Source: Candidatus Babelota bacterium
GTDB lineage: Bacteria > Babelota > Babeliae > Babelales > Vermiphilaceae
Direction: 5' to 3'
Assembly: GCA_026388985.1 (NCBI GenBank)
Contig: JAPLIS010000010.1
Location: forward strand, 41,753 to 105,752
Length of the DNA: 64,000 bases
Shown here: piece by piece, positions 1 through 6,730 of the stretch
Layout of the letters: each line of letters starts with the position of its first letter
Numbering within the stretch: the first letter of the stretch is position 1
Program-made: the position numbers and the translations under genes
Notes under the pieces: model-generated
Told to the model about the DNA's origin: nothing
Seen by the model: only the letters and a program-made list of their open reading frames with translations
Databases searched by the model: none

Positions 1-11
1 TTCTGAAGCCT

Positions 12-950
12 TTAATCTAGCTTCTCTGCTCTTCTTAATTCATAAGCTTCTTTTGAAGCCTCGAATCTAGCTTCTCTGCTCTTTGGTTCTTTTACCTCTA
101 ACCTTTTTTCTTTCTCCACCAATTCTTCTTCGTTCATTAGCTCTGCTAACTTCTGTCTCACAACACCAATGTCACGTACATAGAATTGAGCCAGTATTGG
201 CTCTGCTGCCTGTTCTTCTAATAACTCAGCCAACAAAGTGCGCACTTGTCTCAAAGTCACATTTTTTTCGCTCAAAAATGCCCTCTTTGCTGCTATGCGT
301 TCCAACAATTCATTCTCTACAGCGCCTAAATAATCACGGAATCTGCGGCTTTGTTTTAAAGATTCTCTTAACTCTCTTAAATGTTCATATCTGACGTCAT
401 CTGAAACACCAAGATCTTTAGCTTTCTTATCAAGACGATCAAGCAATGCATATGCAATCTCTATTATGTCATTTTTATAGCCTGCGGCTTCTTTACCTTC
501 TGCTTCTTCATCCTCTTCGAGATTTATGTCGGCAAATTTTTCCATATTCATCAATCGTGCTCGCTTATCAGCAAACTCATCTTTTAATTTTTTCACTTCT
601 GCTTTTAACAGATTCCTATTTTCAATAGCTTGGGCCCGCTGCGCAAGAGTAAGATTTTCTTGTCCGGCTACTGGTAGTAATGGTGCTACAGAAACATCTG
701 TTGTGCCACGATCAGCTGCTCCAGCCGCTAGTCGCCCGCTTCTTCCAGGACGTTCCGCAGCCGCACCTTCAGCTCTTGCTCTTGCACCTTCAGCTCTTGC
801 TCTTGCAGCTTCAGCTTCCTGTCTCTTAAGCCCTGCAAATCGCTTCTGCGAAGCAGTCATCTTTTTTTCAGCTGCAGCACTTAAACCACCCTGAAAACCA
901 CCTAACACAAAAATAAATACTCCTAATAATCCAACTTTTTGTTTACTCAT
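12..950 (-). CDS. Secreted coiled-coil protein of unknown function, probably frameshifted at its C-terminus
   Basis: 312 aa with an N-terminal signal peptide (hydrophobic stretch at about residues 5-25, ending in SAAA), so it is probably exported. The rest is highly charged and predicted helical or coiled coil, rich in Glu, Lys, Arg and Ala, with a short duplicated ARARAEG element near residues 50-65. The start is the ATG preceded by AAAGGAG. The last residues fall in a 17-residue repeat whose next copy is in another reading frame, so the present stop may follow a one-base deletion. The repeat runs to the window edge, so the true end may lie outside. No family was recognised; the upstream region resembles that of the 142-aa gene at 2392-2820. 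Confidence 0.7.
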   Translation of the reverse strand: MSKQKVGLLGVFIFVLGGFQGGLSAAAEKKMTASQKRFAGLKRQEAEAARARAEGARARAEGAAAERPGRSGRLAAGAADRGTTDVSVAPLLPVAGQENLTLAQRAQAIENRNLLKAEVKKLKDEFADKRARLMNMEKFADINLEEDEEAEGKEAAGYKNDIIEIAYALLDRLDKKAKDLGVSDDVRYEHLRELRESLKQSRRFRDYLGAVENELLERIAAKRAFLSEKNVTLRQVRTLLAELLEEQAAEPILAQFYVRDIGVVRQKLAELMNEEELVEKEKRLEVKEPKSREARFEASKEAYELRRAEKLD

Positions 951-1080
951 GGTAAACTCCTTTTTTAAAAAATGTTTTTTAAAATGCTTCTACTATTATA
1001 CTATCACTATATATTTACAAATTGCAATGGTTTGTTAAAAAAATTTCAAATCTTATTTTAATATATTTAAAAATGTGGCA
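951..1080 (-). promoter_or_regulatory. Probable promoter region shared in sequence with the 2820 gene
   Basis: On the minus strand this stretch carries ATTGCAATTTGTAAAT followed about 15 bases later by TATAAT and then GAAGC. The same arrangement occurs at 2821-2900, upstream of another secreted-protein gene, where the -10 reads TATAAG. The -35 box is not certain. Nothing else was recognised here. Confidence 0.45.
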
Positions 1081-1082
1081 TA

Positions 1083-1264
1083 TGGCTCGAGGCTCGCTTG
1101 CGTTTACGGCTTCTAACAAACAGCTTTTGAAGGTAGATTTCAAAGGTAAAAGGTAAATGGTGCCACTTACGCTTACCGCGCAAGCGGTTGCACAAGGCTC
1201 ACTTACGTTCGCACCTCACCACGAACGGGATTAATAGTAATTTTTTCTAATAAATGTACTTTTC
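1083..1264 (-). repeat. Dispersed repeat copy (B), plus an upstream fragment (A)
   Basis: Read on the minus strand, copy B runs AATCCCGTTCGTGGTGAGG, then GTGAGCCTTG, then an extended tail ending GTAAGTGGCACCA. Its 55 outer bases (1210-1264) match 9633-9687 exactly in inverted orientation. A shorter related piece (CGAGGCTCGCTTGCG) sits at about 1085-1110. No plausible gene is present. Confidence 0.75.
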
Positions 1265-1285
1265 TAAATGCCAAATAACATGAAA

Positions 1286-1320
1286 AAGATGGATCCCCGC
1301 CTTCGCCGCGAATGACGGAC
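1286..1320. repeat. Short GC-rich repeat of the GGATCCCCGC type
   Basis: GGATCCCCGCCTTCGCCGCG followed by AATGACGG resembles the widespread short interspersed repeats of many bacterial genomes that translate as DPRLR..D or WIPAFAGMT. The inverted symmetry is degraded. Only one copy was seen in this window, so the assignment rests on resemblance. Confidence 0.4.
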
Positions 1321-1379
1321 TGTAGGGCAATAGTTGCGTGGCAAAACTTTTTGTTTTTCAAAGATCTATAAAATAAAAT

Positions 1380-1600
1380 CAGTTGAGCTTGCCTGAGGGT
1401 TTGAGCCGCCAGGCGAATGGCCCGAATGTAAGCGACTTTAGCGGTTCAGCGGCACGTTGATGCCCTTGTATCAACGGTATTTGGTGCCACTTACGCCAAG
1501 GCTGCAGCGGTTGAACGAGGCTCGAAAACGAGCACCTCACCATGCACGTGATTAGCAGCTTTGCGCACCCCGCGAAGGGGCTCAAAATAAACAAAAAATA
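1380..1600 (-). repeat. Dispersed repeat copy (E) and unexplained GC-rich segment
   Basis: On the minus strand 1485-1553 reads GGTGAGGTGCTCG, then CGAGCCTCGTTCAACCGCTG, then GCGTAAGTGGCACCA. The middle element is shared with copy H at 10190-10240 and the tail with copy B. The flanking 1380-1480 part is also GC-rich, with small palindromes such as TTGAT..ATCAA. An open frame exists across it, but its codon content looks like translated repeat. The rest of the 951-1684 gap shows no gene. Confidence 0.65.
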
Positions 1601-1684
1601 AATAACTATGCGCGCAGATTATTTGCTTTAAATTTTACTAAAATATCGCTTTTAGTTGTTCAGCTCACCTCCCAACCCCCCACC

Positions 1685-2227
1685 TTACTCTTGCGGCATC
1701 CATGAACCGCGGGCCTCTCTGCGAATATTTGAACTAACATTTATCCACTCTGCCATCTTGCGTGCCTCCTGATTTTTATCACTATCTGATATGGCACTCT
1801 GTCTTGATGCAATAGCTGGCCGGGTTCGGGTGGCAAATGCTTGAGCTGCTTCTATTCTTTTACTTTGAGACAACGTGCCCCATCTACCTTTTAATGCAGT
1901 AGCTTCACGCATCAAGTAATTGCGATACTGTTGTAGATCCATAGTTGCGATATTTACATTAGTTATGCTTGATTTGCTACCCTGTCTTCTTGCAGCAGCA
2001 GCTCTTTTTTTAGCCAATCGAATAGGTATCGATTCAGTTGATTCACTCACTGTGTTATTGTTGTTGTCATCAGCAGAATCGGTGTATCCTGGTGTGACCC
2101 CTACCAATTCACCCGCGGCTTGCAGCAAGGTGCTGCTACCACCCACACTGCCCATAACTATAAGCACGATGAACAAGGTACTGTTTCTGTTCTTATATTT
2201 TTTATTATTTTCTGTATATGAGTTCAT
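1685..2227 (-). CDS. Secreted protein of unknown function
   Basis: 180 aa. After a polar start (MNSYTENNKKYKNRN) there is a hydrophobic segment at about residues 18-38 ending in LQAAG, which suggests a signal peptide or anchor. A low-complexity Asp/Asn/Ser linker (DSADDNNNNTVSES) follows, then a basic helical region rich in Arg, Ala and Gln. The ATG is preceded by GAGGAG. No family was recognised. The protein ends near Trp-Met-Pro-Gln-Glu with no visible catalytic motif. Confidence 0.65.
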   Translation of the reverse strand: MNSYTENNKKYKNRNSTLFIVLIVMGSVGGSSTLLQAAGELVGVTPGYTDSADDNNNNTVSESTESIPIRLAKKRAAAARRQGSKSSITNVNIATMDLQQYRNYLMREATALKGRWGTLSQSKRIEAAQAFATRTRPAIASRQSAISDSDKNQEARKMAEWINVSSNIRREARGSWMPQE

Positions 2228-2235
2228 ATTAAAAC

Positions 2236-2310
2236 TCCTCGTTTTATATATTTTAATTACTAAAAATTTTATATATTTTAATTGCTCTGTTTTATATATT
2301 TTAATTACTA
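2236..2310. repeat. AT-rich direct repeats TTTTATATATTTTAATT
   Basis: Three copies of a unit containing TTATATATTTTAATT occur upstream of the 180-aa gene, two of them followed by ACTAAA and the other by GCTCT. They probably overlap its promoter. The function is unknown. Confidence 0.6.
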
Positions 2311-2342
2311 AAGAGGGTGTGAACGTACTGTCACACCCTCTT
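2311..2342 (-). terminator. Hairpin terminator of the 142-aa gene
   Basis: A 12-bp perfect stem, AAGAGGGTGTGA with TCACACCCTCTT, has an 8-base loop. It lies about 50 bases after the minus-strand stop at 2392. There is no strong T tract on the minus side, so its efficiency is uncertain. Confidence 0.6.
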
Positions 2343-2391
2343 TATTGTTGTCTTTAATTAATCTCTGAAACTTCTACTAGATAAAGTTCAT

Positions 2392-2820
2392 TTATGGTTT
2401 ATTGCCCCATTCTTCAACAAAAAACTTGAAATCTTTATACATATCCTGTTTCAGTAGGTGATCTGTTCCAGAGGCAGTCATCTTTTGAGCTGTGTCTACT
2501 GTCTGAGCAACAAGATCTTTTTTTGCTCCATTTCGGTCTTTACCCGTTGCAGCTATCAATTTTGTTAATTCTGAATCTAAAGCTGCAAATGTGGTATCTA
2601 AATATGTTTTATAAGTAGCTACAGGAGCCTGCAACATATTTTTTATGTCAGTTTCCAGTTTTTCTGCTGCTGCTTTTCTATCAGCTGCTGCTTTAGCAGC
2701 AGTTGCTTGTTGTTGCTTAAGTATTTCGGCCTTAGTAGGCTTTTTAGAAGCATATACCATCTGCACGCAACCAATAACCACTAAAGATAAAACCAACAAT
2801 CCTCTATTTTTGTTCTTCAT
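2392..2820 (-). CDS. Small secreted helical protein of unknown function
   Basis: 142 aa with a signal peptide at about residues 1-24 (MKNKNRGLLVLSLVVIGCVQ.. ending VYASK). A Cys near residue 18 could suit a lipoprotein, but the context is not a good lipobox. The mature part is Lys/Ala-rich and helical, with a KQQQATAAKAAADRKAAAEK-type stretch at about 35-55. The start ATG follows GAGAGGG. It lies downstream on the same strand of no obvious partner, and its promoter region resembles that of the 312-aa gene. No family was recognised. Confidence 0.65.
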   Translation of the reverse strand: MKNKNRGLLVLSLVVIGCVQMVYASKKPTKAEILKQQQATAAKAAADRKAAAEKLETDIKNMLQAPVATYKTYLDTTFAALDSELTKLIAATGKDRNGAKKDLVAQTVDTAQKMTASGTDHLLKQDMYKDFKFFVEEWGNKP

Positions 2821-2905
2821 AGTAAAACCCTCTCTATAAAATATATTTTTTAAACTACTTCTATTCTTATACTACCATTTCTAATTTACAAATTGCAATC
2901 ATTGT
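2821..2905 (-). promoter_or_regulatory. Probable promoter region of the 142-aa gene
   Basis: The minus strand reads GATTGCAATTTGTAAATT, then 13 bases, then TATAAG, closely resembling the region upstream of the 312-aa gene at 951-1030. The remainder of the 2821-3130 gap holds no recognised element. Confidence 0.45.
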
Positions 2906-3130
2906 TTAAAAAAAATAAAAAATAAACTTCAGATTCAGTCTATTTTCTTTAAAGTTGTGCTCACTGACTGCCTGAAGCATGCAATTGAAGCGAATATGCA
3001 ACTAACTCTTCTCAAAAAAAAATAATTGTACTAGTCTAGCTCTTGAACAAGAGAGATAACATAAAAAAGTAGCAATGCTCTATTTAAAAAAGGAGGCAAC
3101 CACACAAACACCCAGTAAATGGGAGGTTAT

Positions 3131-3160
3131 ATGGATACAAGTAATGATTATGGTTCTTAA
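3131..3160 (+). other. Possible nine-codon leader ORF ahead of the first putative outer-membrane protein gene
   Basis: ATG GAT ACA AGT AAT GAT TAT GGT TCT TAA encodes MDTSNDYGS. It is preceded by GGGAGG at a good distance. Its TAA overlaps the AAAGGAG ribosome site of the following gene, so coupled translation or attenuation is possible. It may also be chance. Confidence 0.3.
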
Positions 3161-3173
3161 AGGAGTTGAAATT

Positions 3174-5135
3174 ATGGAACAAACGTTAAAAAAATCTCTT
3201 TCACTTGCACTTCTTGTAAGTGCATTTGCGGTCAATGCAGGCTCAGTTCCTGTGGTGTCTGCTTATAAACTACGTCCACAAAGCTTGAATGGCGCCCGCA
3301 AAGTTGCTGGTGAAGTTCCTGGTGATGGCTATACTCATATGCCAGATATGGATGAATGGTATGCTTCTTTTTCAGTAACTCCTGAATACCAAAAAAGCTT
3401 CCGCTCTAGCAATATTGCACGTTCTTTGTTTGGTGATGCTTTAATAGGAACTGGCAGAAACAACACTACTTCTAACAGCTGTGATAATGATTGTGGCGAA
3501 GTTATTCTTATTCAAGGCTTAGGCGTAGAAAATCGAAACGAAAAAGCATTAATCGCTGAAAACTTCTACTTGGCTAACGACTACAGCAGTGCCTTGACTG
3601 TAAAGCCTGTTATTTCTAACTTCATCTTAGATTTCAATTTCTATGGTGGGTTAGATGAGTGGGTTAAAGGTCTTTATTTTAGAGTATATGCTCCTTTTGT
3701 ACATACAAAATGGAACTTACATATGACTGAAAAAGTAGTAAGCACAATTGATACTACTGACACAACTGACTTTAAAACAGCAACTGAATATTTTTCTGGT
3801 ATGACCCCACCACAGCAAACAGAAAAACTCGGTGTTGTTGGTGAAGCTAGTGTTACCCCAGCAGTGGTAACAAATGTAACTCGCAATCCACTTGCTTTCA
3901 ACAAAATGAATGGTTCTATAGCAACTGAAGGCTCTTGCGAATCAACATGTAGTGAAAGCGAAACCCAAAATGGTTTTGGTGAAATCCGTGCTGAATTTGG
4001 CTATGATTTCTTACGTTGTGAAAATTACCACATGGGTATGTATCTTGCTGCTGCTGCACCAACTGGTAACAAACGCAAAGCTGAATTCTTGTTTGCGCCA
4101 ACTGTTGGTAATGGTAAACACTGGGAACTTGGTGCTGGTTTAACTGCTCACTGGGTATTCTGGAGATGTGAAAGTGAAGAAAGCCATTTTGGTCTCTACA
4201 CAGATATGGTGGTAACGCATTTATTTAATGCAAAAGAACAACGTGTGTTTGATCTTAAAGGTAAGCCGCTAAGCCGATATATGCTTGCTGCTAAAATGAA
4301 TGATGAGGCAACTGGTTTGTTAGGTGGAAACCCAACAGAAGCTCTTGCTACACCCGCAGCTGCTCCTGCTGTTAACCCTGCAAACAGAGTAAACGCAACA
4401 GTTCAGTTTGCTAATGTGCTAACACCAATTGCTAACTTAACAGCACAAGACATCAATGTAAGTGTTGGTGCTCAGATGGATTTAACGGCATGGCTTAACT
4501 ACACTTCTGGCGGATTCTCATGGGATTTAGGTTACAACCTATGGTTCCAAACATGTGAAAAATTCGGTTGTGTTGATAAATGTGGACCTCAATTAGCTAC
4601 TGATAAAAATACATGGGTAGCTATAACAGATCCTCACCTACTTTATGGTGATTCTGGCGCTGGAGCGGACGTAGTATCATTTCCACTCTCTCTATCGCAA
4701 AGCACGTCAACTATTACTAGTAATGGCGATGTAGATGGTACACCTACATTATTTGCAGTTAACAATCCAACTACACCTGGTGGAGCTACTGATACGCCTC
4801 TACGTTTGCAGGGTCTTCCTAGCCCAATAAATGGGGCAAACCAGCAAGCGGAGATAACAGTTAATCCTGTGTTCTTATCAGTAGCAGATATTGATTTAGA
4901 ACAAAAAAGCAAAGGTCTTTCAAACAAAGTGTTCACTAACTTCCAATACACATGGGATCGTGAATGCTGGACACCGTTTGTTGGTATCGGCGGAGAAGCT
5001 GAATTTGGTTCTGGTAGAAAATGCGAAGATACATGTTCAACAACACCAGTTACTACAAATGATTGTAAGAGCTGTTTAAGTAGCGCCGTATCTCAATGGG
5101 GAGTATGGGCTAAAGTTGGACTTTCTTTTAACTAA
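3174..5135 (+). CDS. Putative beta-barrel outer-membrane protein, paralogue 1
   Basis: 653 aa from the ATG preceded by AAAGGAG; an earlier in-frame ATG at 3075 lacks this site and adds no signal sequence. A signal peptide spans about residues 1-25. A hallmark block YKLRPQSLNGARKVAGEVPG follows, almost identical in the 639-aa protein at 6731. The body has alternating aromatic, Gly and polar residues typical of porin strands, paired cysteines (CDNDC, CESTC, CEDTC), and ends WGVWAKVGLSFN, a typical barrel terminus. Cys pairs recall disulfide-linked chlamydial envelope proteins, but no homology was established. It is probably a major surface protein or porin; the substrate is unknown. Confidence 0.65.
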   Translation: MEQTLKKSLSLALLVSAFAVNAGSVPVVSAYKLRPQSLNGARKVAGEVPGDGYTHMPDMDEWYASFSVTPEYQKSFRSSNIARSLFGDALIGTGRNNTTSNSCDNDCGEVILIQGLGVENRNEKALIAENFYLANDYSSALTVKPVISNFILDFNFYGGLDEWVKGLYFRVYAPFVHTKWNLHMTEKVVSTIDTTDTTDFKTATEYFSGMTPPQQTEKLGVVGEASVTPAVVTNVTRNPLAFNKMNGSIATEGSCESTCSESETQNGFGEIRAEFGYDFLRCENYHMGMYLAAAAPTGNKRKAEFLFAPTVGNGKHWELGAGLTAHWVFWRCESEESHFGLYTDMVVTHLFNAKEQRVFDLKGKPLSRYMLAAKMNDEATGLLGGNPTEALATPAAAPAVNPANRVNATVQFANVLTPIANLTAQDINVSVGAQMDLTAWLNYTSGGFSWDLGYNLWFQTCEKFGCVDKCGPQLATDKNTWVAITDPHLLYGDSGAGADVVSFPLSLSQSTSTITSNGDVDGTPTLFAVNNPTTPGGATDTPLRLQGLPSPINGANQQAEITVNPVFLSVADIDLEQKSKGLSNKVFTNFQYTWDRECWTPFVGIGGEAEFGSGRKCEDTCSTTPVTTNDCKSCLSSAVSQWGVWAKVGLSFN

Positions 5136-5184
5136 AGCATACGTTTAAAAAAGCTTTACGTTAAAGCTAACAAAGCGAGTACCT

Positions 5185-5217
5185 AAAAGGGGGCTGGATA
5201 AAACCAGCCCCCTTTTT
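5185..5217 (+). terminator. Rho-independent terminator
   Basis: AAGGGGGCTGG pairs with CCAGCCCCCTT around a 6-base loop and is followed by TTTTTT. It lies 50 bases after the stop of the 653-aa putative outer-membrane protein. Confidence 0.9.
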
Positions 5218-5308
5218 TGCGCATATCTTATTGTGTTTTCTGTTTTGAAATAGTATTTGTAGTGCTTGTGTGCGTATCTTATGTGCGCATATCTTATTGT
5301 GTGTATTC

Positions 5309-6526
5309 TTATTTTTGTGTAACAGGTGCCTGCTCTTTATGCCAATCAGGTGTGGCTGTATCTGTTTGGGCTGCAGCTGATTCTGCTTGTGCTGGCGTTT
5401 CAGCCGTTGTCTCTTCTGTTTGTCCCGGAACTTCTGGTTGCGCTGATTCAGATGGTGTTGATTCTGGTGTAGCTGATTCTGGGTTCTGTTCTTCTGGTTG
5501 CGCTGGCGCTTCTGGTTTCTGTTCTTCTGTTTGTGCTGCTTCTGGTGTAGCTGCTTCTGGTTTCTGTTCTTCTGTTTGTGTTGGAACTTCAGACGTTTGC
5601 TCTTCTGTTTGTACTGGAACTTCTGGTTTGTGTTCTTCTGTTTGCGATGCTTCTGGTGTAGCTGCTTCTGACTTCTGTTCTTCTGCTTGCGCTTGATCAG
5701 CTACTTGCTGCGCTTGATCAGCTATTTGTTGTGCTTCAGCCTGCGCTTCCGCCTGTGCAGCCGCTCGGGCCTGGGCTATAGCATGTGCCTGCGCTTGTTC
5801 ACGCGCCTGTTCATGAGCTTGAGCCACCTGTTTTTCAGCAACTTCTTTTGCTTCCAATGTGCTATTGAGTTTGCCTGTTAGATTTAAAATTGTTTCTTGA
5901 GCAACTTTAAGTTGATCTTCCATTTTTTTTATTGTATCTGCATTTGCAGCTGCTGCTTTATGTTTCTGACTTGCTAACTCTTTTATTTTTTTATCTTTTG
6001 CAGCTATTACCTGGTTACGTTGCTTGGTTAGATCTGCAATTGCTTGTTGCATCTGCTGTGCATGGAAGGTACACTCACGGGCAATCCCTGATGCTGATCC
6101 GGGTACTTCATTAAACTCATCCATTTTAGCCTGCACATGTGCCATATTTAACTTAAATCCTGCATCAGTCAGCTGCGCTGCAAGATTATGTAACTCTATA
6201 GCAAGCAGCCTATTTTGATCTGAAGTTCTTACAAAGCCTGCACTCGTTTTTTGCATCGGATTAATCACCATTAGTTCTTGTAACTGCCCGGTAAGATCTT
6301 GTAAGTCATTCCGTTTTTCTTGCTTATCACGATGTCTTCTGGCAAAACGAGAAAGCCTTTTTTTAGTTGGTACCTCTACAGGTTCTGCTTGCACAATGAC
6401 ATCTTGCACCACCACATCACACCCTGACGCCTTCTGATTGCGCTTGCGTTGACGTGCCGCTAGGGGACTAAACCCCGCCATAACACCCATCACCAGTGCG
6501 AGTATACATACTTTTCTTATCTGCAT
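5309..6526 (-). CDS. Secreted coiled-coil protein with a Pro/Glu/Gln repeat tail
   Basis: 405 aa. The ATG at 6526 is chosen because GGAGGG lies at the right distance; a TTG two codons upstream is less likely. Residues 1-25 form a signal peptide (ending SPLAARQ). A basic segment follows, then a long coiled coil at about 130-265 rich in Gln, Ala and Glu with QAEAQAEAQQ runs. The C-terminal third consists of imperfect 8-16-residue repeats built from TEEQKPE, EAATPE and VPTQTEEQ. It could be a surface stalk or adhesin, though no family is recognised. It lies opposite to and between the two outer-membrane paralogues. Confidence 0.7.
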   Translation of the reverse strand: MQIRKVCILALVMGVMAGFSPLAARQRKRNQKASGCDVVVQDVIVQAEPVEVPTKKRLSRFARRHRDKQEKRNDLQDLTGQLQELMVINPMQKTSAGFVRTSDQNRLLAIELHNLAAQLTDAGFKLNMAHVQAKMDEFNEVPGSASGIARECTFHAQQMQQAIADLTKQRNQVIAAKDKKIKELASQKHKAAAANADTIKKMEDQLKVAQETILNLTGKLNSTLEAKEVAEKQVAQAHEQAREQAQAHAIAQARAAAQAEAQAEAQQIADQAQQVADQAQAEEQKSEAATPEASQTEEHKPEVPVQTEEQTSEVPTQTEEQKPEAATPEAAQTEEQKPEAPAQPEEQNPESATPESTPSESAQPEVPGQTEETTAETPAQAESAAAQTDTATPDWHKEQAPVTQK

Positions 6527-6730
6527 TATCAACCCTCCCCTAAAACAGTTTGATGAACTTTTTTCCCTTTGCTCTTAATTAATCTTATACAATAATAAGA
6601 CCACATTGCTATACTTGTTGCGCTTTGCTTATTTTTTTCACAGATTAGATGTATATATAAAAATTTTACGTGACCATAAATAGTGATTAATAAAAACAAG
6701 AATGCTGATTAATAAAAAAGGAAATCTTAC

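Noticed and set aside
526..894. A 122-codon plus-strand open frame opposite the 312-aa gene
   Set aside because: It is the antisense shadow of an Arg/Ala-rich coding sequence; the minus gene has a ribosome site and signal peptide.
1379..1594. A 71-codon open frame on the minus strand
   Set aside because: It lies wholly within repeat copy E and the adjacent GC-rich segment, has no ribosome site and reads as translated repeat.
3075..3173. A 33-residue N-terminal extension of the first putative outer-membrane protein
   Set aside because: The ATG at 3174 has an ideal ribosome site and directly begins a signal peptide, matching the paralogue.
5217..5696. A 159-codon Cys/Ser-rich plus-strand open frame
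   Set aside because: It is antisense to the repeat tail of the 405-aa protein; its composition results from the repeated minus-strand codons, and it begins inside a terminator.
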